This document shows, in pieces, positions 23,189 through 27,103 of a stretch of DNA of 27,103 nt. The stretch is from the NCBI GenBank assembly GCA_021791145.1, contig JAJYXE010000040.1, positions 1 to 27,103 on the forward strand. The letters run 5' to 3'. A program made the position numbers and the translations under genes. The notes under the pieces were generated by a model, which saw only the letters and a program-made list of their open reading frames with translations, did not search any database and was not told the origin of the DNA. Positions within the stretch are counted from its first letter, which is position 1; each line of letters starts with the position of its first letter. The DNA comes from Actinomycetes bacterium (GTDB lineage: Bacteria > Actinomycetota > Acidimicrobiia > Acidimicrobiales > RAAP-2).

Positions 23189-26139
23189 CGACCGCCCCCA
23201 AGCTGCACCAGCGAGGCGAGCTCGGCATCGGAGAGCTGACCGATCCACGCCTCGCCACCGCCAACCACCGACTCGGCGAGCTCCCGCTTTCCCTCGATCA
23301 GCTTGGCGATGCGGTCCTCCAAGGTGCCCTCGGCGATGAGGCGGTGAACCTGCACCGCCCGGGTCTGGCCGATGCGGTGGGCCCGGTCGGTGGCCTGGTC
23401 CTCCACGGCGGGGTTCCACCACCTGTCGAAGTGGACGACATGGCTCGCCCGGGTCAGGTTCAGGCCGACGCCGCCGGCCTTGAGCGACAGCAGGAACACC
23501 GGCACCCGGCCCGATTGGAACTCGTCGACCATCGCGGCCCGACGCCGCGCCGGCACCTTGCCGTGCAGCAACAGGCAGCCGACGCCGAGCTCGGCAAGGC
23601 GCGCCTCGACGAGGCCCAGGCACTCGACGAACTGGCTGAACACGAGGACCGACTCGCCTTCGCTGGCGATGACCGGCACCAGCTCCTCCAGCGCGGCCAG
23701 CTTGCCGGAGCGACCGGCGAGCGGCCCCGACTGGTGGAGGTACTGCGCAGGGTGGTTGCAGATCTGCTTCAGTGCGGTGAGCATCTTGAGCACCAACCCC
23801 TGGCGCTCGAAGCCCTCGCTGCCCTCGATGACCGCCATCGCCTCGCGGACGACAGCCTCGTACAGCTCCACCTGCTCACGGGTGAGCGCCACCGGCAGGT
23901 CGCTGATCGTCCGGGCGGGCAGGTCCGGGGCGACGTCTGGGTCGCTCTTGCGCCGGCGCAGCACGAAGGGCTGGACGATCCGGGCCAGGCGAGCGGTCGC
24001 GTCGGGATCGTGGTAGCGCTCGATCGGGGTGGCGACCGTCCGCAGGAAGCGCTCCAGCGGGCCGAGCAGCCCGGGGGTGGTGAAGTCGAGGATCGACCAG
24101 AGGTCCGACAGCCGGTTCTCCACGGGGGTGCCGGTGAGGGCCAGGCGCGCCGGAGCGGAGATGGCCCGCAGGGCCCTGGCCGTCGCGGTGGCCGGGTTCT
24201 TCGCGTGCTGGGCTTCGTCGGCCACCACGAGGGTGAACCCCGCCGCGCCGAGGTCGGCGGCGTCGTAGCGGGCGACGCCGTAGCTGGTGACCACGAGCTC
24301 GTCGGGGACGAGGCCTGCGAGGCTGCGCCCCGGGCCGTGGTGGCGGCGCACCGGCACCGACGGAGCGAATCGCCGCACCTCACGCTCCCAATTGGCGAGC
24401 AGCGAGGTGGGGCAGACCACGAGCGTCGGCCCGAGCTCGCGCTCGGCCCGGTGCAGGTGCAGCGCGATCACCTGGAGGGTCTTGCCGAGCCCCATGTCGT
24501 CGGCGAGGCAGCCGCCCAGCCCGGTGCCGGTCATCTCGGCCAGCCAGGCGAGCCCGCGTTGCTGGTAGGGGCGCAGCTCGGCGAGCAGCCTGCTGGGGAC
24601 GACCACGTCGCCGCCTGCGTCGCTGGACGCGTCGCGTAGCCGGTCGGCCAGCGCGGCGAGCTGCGGCTGGGCGGTCACCTCCACCAGCTCCCCGTCCACG
24701 TCGACTGAGCCCGACAGGGCCGCCGCCAACGCCTCGACGGCCGTGAGGGGGCGGGGTGGCTTGTGGCGCAACCGGTCCACCAGCTCCGGGTCGACCGCCA
24801 CGAAGCGTCCTCGCAGCCGGACCACGCCGCGTTTGGCCTCGGCGAGGAGCGCCACCTCCTCCTCCGAGAGCACCTCGCCGCCCAGCGTTGCCTGCCATCG
24901 GAACGACACCAGCTCGTCGAGGGTGAAACCGGACCCGGCGACCGCACCGGGAGCACCAATCGACCCGGCGAGACGCACGCCATCGCTGAACATGCCCGCC
25001 GGCCACAAGACCGAGATGCCCGCCCCGCCGAGGTCGGCGGCAGCGTCCCCGAGCAGGTCCGACAGGTCGTCGTCGCTCAGGTCCAACCGGTCGGGCACCG
25101 GGCGGGCCAGCAGATCGCCGAGCGGCGGCCAGGCCCGGGCCCCGCGCCGCAGGGCGCGCAGCACGTCGGCCTCCACGTCGTCGCCGAAGCGGGCCGCAAG
25201 CGCCGCAGGCGCGCCGAACGCTCGGTCGGCGTCCACGACCAGGGACGGGTCCGTGCGGCTCGCGACCTGGACCACGGCGCGAGCCGTGACCGGAGACGGC
25301 TCGGCGTCGAGGAGCGCGACCTCCTTGGGGCCAGCGTCCGGGCCGACCGGTGGCAGCCCTCCGTCGAGCTCGATGCGCAACGCCACGTCGGCACCACCCT
25401 CGAAGCCCGACGACCACTCGCCCAGCCAGGTCAACAGGTGGTCGGCGGGTTGCGGCGCCTCGGCAGCGAACAGGTCCCCGCCGGCGACGAGCGGGGCGGC
25501 CGCGCTGCGGGCCAACGTGTCGGCCAGCGCGTCCCACATCGCGCGCACGAGCCGGTCGGGGCTGGCCACGGCGAGCGGTCGAGATCTGGGCACCCAGAGG
25601 GCGTGGGCAGCCACCGGGAAGGCGGCGGCCAGCTCGTCGAGGAGCCGGCGGTCGGCAGTATCGAGCGGCCCGACCGCCCAGGCGTCGAACCCTGCGGCAG
25701 ACACCGTCGGGTACAGCCGCCCCCGGGCGACGAGCACGAGCCCGGCGGTCAAGGCTCGCGCCCACACCAGGGCACTCGCCGATGCCTCCGCTCCCCCGGC
25801 CCCGCGTTCGAGCTCCGCGAGCACGACGACGGCGTCGACCACCGAGAGCGGCGCCGCCGCCACTCGCCGACGCCGCACCCGCGAACCGGCCGGCACGACC
25901 ACCTCGACCTGGGCGGTGTGGGGGGAGGCGGCCGCAGCGGGGCCGGCCGGGTCGTACCACGCAAAGGAGCCGGCGCGTGGCGGGTCGCCAGGTACGAACA
26001 CGAGCTCCGTGCCCGGGACACCGCTCACAGCATCAGCGATGATCGGCCCGCTCGTGCCGCCGCGTGCCGCAGGTTCACCCACCGAGGTCGGTCGGCGGCT
26101 CATGCACCTGTCGCGTGCACCTGTGGGGGGGTCGGTCAT
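23185..26139 (-). CDS. SNF2/RapA-type DNA translocase-helicase
   Basis: A 984-residue protein. The first half is a divergent SNF2-associated region. The ATPase has motif I DDMGLGKT (547-554), motif II DEAQ (641-644) where many relatives have DEAH/DEGH, motif III LTGTPVENRLSDLWSI, motif IV-V near LLHGK and LSLKAGGVGLNLT, and motif VI RAHRIGQ (919-925). Such enzymes move along double-stranded DNA and displace proteins or RNA polymerase. The ATG at 26139 overlaps the stop of a short upstream frame as TGATG; ATG 26103 is an alternative, and neither has a strong ribosome site. It is followed with a GTGA overlap by its SWIM partner. DNA repair, transcription recycling or phage defence are possible roles; sequence alone does not decide. 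Confidence 0.95.
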   Translation of the reverse strand: MTDPPTGARDRCMSRRPTSVGEPAARGGTSGPIIADAVSGVPGTELVFVPGDPPRAGSFAWYDPAGPAAAASPHTAQVEVVVPAGSRVRRRRVAAAPLSVVDAVVVLAELERGAGGAEASASALVWARALTAGLVLVARGRLYPTVSAAGFDAWAVGPLDTADRRLLDELAAAFPVAAHALWVPRSRPLAVASPDRLVRAMWDALADTLARSAAAPLVAGGDLFAAEAPQPADHLLTWLGEWSSGFEGGADVALRIELDGGLPPVGPDAGPKEVALLDAEPSPVTARAVVQVASRTDPSLVVDADRAFGAPAALAARFGDDVEADVLRALRRGARAWPPLGDLLARPVPDRLDLSDDDLSDLLGDAAADLGGAGISVLWPAGMFSDGVRLAGSIGAPGAVAGSGFTLDELVSFRWQATLGGEVLSEEEVALLAEAKRGVVRLRGRFVAVDPELVDRLRHKPPRPLTAVEALAAALSGSVDVDGELVEVTAQPQLAALADRLRDASSDAGGDVVVPSRLLAELRPYQQRGLAWLAEMTGTGLGGCLADDMGLGKTLQVIALHLHRAERELGPTLVVCPTSLLANWEREVRRFAPSVPVRRHHGPGRSLAGLVPDELVVTSYGVARYDAADLGAAGFTLVVADEAQHAKNPATATARALRAISAPARLALTGTPVENRLSDLWSILDFTTPGLLGPLERFLRTVATPIERYHDPDATARLARIVQPFVLRRRKSDPDVAPDLPARTISDLPVALTREQVELYEAVVREAMAVIEGSEGFERQGLVLKMLTALKQICNHPAQYLHQSGPLAGRSGKLAALEELVPVIASEGESVLVFSQFVECLGLVEARLAELGVGCLLLHGKVPARRRAAMVDEFQSGRVPVFLLSLKAGGVGLNLTRASHVVHFDRWWNPAVEDQATDRAHRIGQTRAVQVHRLIAEGTLEDRIAKLIEGKRELAESVVGGGEAWIGQLSDAELASLVQLGGGR

Positions 26140-26552
26140 CAGTCACACAGATCGGCGTCGTCTGGGCGGGCACCGGGCACGAGGACGGCTCGGTAAGGTC
26201 GGGTGAAGAGTACGTCACCCACGTCTCGACGCACCGCGCAGATCGCACAGAGCGGTACGGTCGGCGGCCTGGGCGCGGGGTACTGCCCGCAGCTCGCGCG
26301 GGGCCCTCGAGTGCAGGTGCCCGCCGATCGGGGAGTCGGTGGCGGGCTCGGTACATCGCCTGGCGATGGGCAGGCGAGCAGTGCTCGGTCGGGTGCCAGG
26401 CCTCGGTGTGGCGCGTGGGCACGACCCCGTGGCCGCCGAGTGAAGATCACCCGGCCCCGGGTACGCAGCGCTGATGGCTCGAAGCAGGTGAACCTCTCCA
26501 CCTGCGACTCCACCTGCGACTGGGCCAGCTCGACCGAGCTCTCGGGATCCAT
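26139..26552 (-). CDS. Possible short gene coupled to the SNF2 helicase, perhaps degraded
   Basis: A 137-residue frame begins at ATG 26552 after GGGGAGGT, four to five bases upstream, and ends with a TGA that overlaps the SNF2 start as TGATG. The N-terminus (MDPESSVELAQSQVESQVER) and the C-terminus (PLCAICAVRRDVGDVLF) have coding character, but the middle is Arg/Pro-rich. In a neighbouring frame the middle reads HCSPAHRQAMYRARHR, similar to a common zinc-binding CSPACRQ-x-x-YRAR motif, so paired frameshifts may have damaged a small zinc-ribbon gene. No family is assigned. If intact it would be the first gene of the SNF2-SWIM unit. Confidence 0.4.
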   Translation of the reverse strand: MDPESSVELAQSQVESQVERFTCFEPSALRTRGRVIFTRRPRGRAHAPHRGLAPDRALLACPSPGDVPSPPPTPRSAGTCTRGPRASCGQYPAPRPPTVPLCAICAVRRDVGDVLFTRPYRAVLVPGARPDDADLCD

Positions 26553-26574
26553 GGAACCTCCCCCGTAGGCGGGG

Positions 26575-27025
26575 CACCTCGGGCCAGTATTACTGGAGGA
26601 GGTTTTGGCGATGGGCAAGATGCTCGCCAAGATCTCCACCCGCCGCTACGGGGCCGGATTGGAGCCGGTCGGCACCGCTGTCGAGGCCCGCAGCAAAGGG
26701 ACGTCGCGCTCGGCGGTCTCCCGGCGCTTCGCCGCTGCGACCGAGACCGCGCTGGCAGAGCCCATGGCGACGGACCTCTTGTGGCTCGAATTGGTCGCGC
26801 TCATGATCGGCGGGGTCGACCTCGCAGGTCACTGCTGTGTGGTCGCCGTCGGCATCGGCGCAGACGGGGTGCAGCACCCCTTGGGAGTGCCTGGTGGAGA
26901 AGCCCATGCGCGCCGCCTATCGCAGCCCCGACCCCCTGGCCGGCCAGGGTGACCTCGAGGCGCTGGCACGAGAGCTCGACCAGCCCACCGCGGAGCGGCG
27001 GGCTCGTATCCATTCAGGTCCGCGC
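26575..27025 (+). mobile_element. IS256-family transposase remnant with internal deletion
   Basis: Plus-strand codons read VLLEEVLAMGKMLAKISTRR then GLEPVGTAVEARSKGTSRS and AVSRRFAAATETALAE, matching the first third of IS256-type transposases; AGHCCVVAVGIGADGVQHPLG continues to the first catalytic region. At about 26890 the frame shifts and resumes as EKPMRAAYRSPDPLAGQGDL and EALARELDQ, which belongs about 100 residues further on, so part of the DDE core is deleted. The N-terminal start is also missing (stop at 26566-26568), and the C-terminal part decays after about 27020. No terminal inverted repeat was identified. It marks the right border of the SNF2-SWIM block. Confidence 0.82.
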
Positions 27026-27103
27026 CGAAGCGCCCTCGAGCTGGGCAGATGGCGGGGAGGCGGGCAGCTGAGGTGCTGTCAGGTGCGCAGCGGCGCCGAC
27101 GGC

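Overview
The window is about 27 kb of very GC-rich DNA with strong third-position GC bias, many GTG starts, frequent 4-base gene overlaps (ATGA/GTGA) and clear purine-rich ribosome sites. Together with actinobacterial-style genes (CydABDC, ArsC with a C-x5-R plus GCGETCP arrangement, a CgArsR-like ArsR, DUF4232 lipoprotein, SNF2+SWIM pair) this points to an actinomycete relative, possibly Acidimicrobiia; the class assignment is only a guess. No tRNA, rRNA or CRISPR array was seen.

Layout. (1) 1-5608, minus: cytochrome bd oxidase operon cydA-cydB-cydD-cydC, with cydC running off the left edge. (2) 5883-9516, plus: a small zinc-ribbon protein, a decayed arginine deiminase pathway (5'-truncated arcA, intact arcB, arcC reduced to its two ends) and glucose-6-phosphate dehydrogenase. 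(3) 9545-12176: arsenic resistance, with arsR and arsB on the minus strand separated by four 26-bp tandem repeats, and divergent arsC whose ribosome site and start codon are duplicated. (4) 12302-15252, plus: membrane fatty acid desaturase, a short unknown ORF, a class II aldolase and an overlapping methyltransferase. (5) 15253-15783: remnants of a DUF2786 gene and of an IS66-type transposase. (6) 15784-20091, minus: the most unusual locus. A single 761-residue protein joins an ECF sigma factor, a zinc-binding anti-sigma-like segment, one membrane helix and an outside domain of seven Cys-x5-Cys repeats that looks like a seven-bladed propeller. It is followed on the same strand by a small exported repeat peptide and a DUF4232 lipoprotein. 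(7) 20092-21815: AT-richer, palindrome-rich DNA leading into a chimera of a conjugation-gene start and a frameshifted serine recombinase. (8) 21827-26139, minus: a SWIM zinc-finger protein and a SNF2 helicase, overlapping by GTGA and possibly preceded by a coupled small ORF. (9) 26575-end: an internally deleted IS256 transposase.

How the parts work together. Regions 1-3 read as a set for low oxygen and toxic metalloid conditions: bd oxidase with its CydDC exporter, NADPH supply by Zwf, and arsenate reduction plus arsenite efflux. The arginine deiminase set can no longer run as a full pathway from these copies. The sigma/peptide/lipoprotein cluster is my candidate for a little-described system: a membrane-tethered sigma factor whose outside propeller senses something at the cell surface, next to exported products that could be its targets or ligands. 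The right third is a mobile-DNA scar flanking a SNF2-SWIM module.
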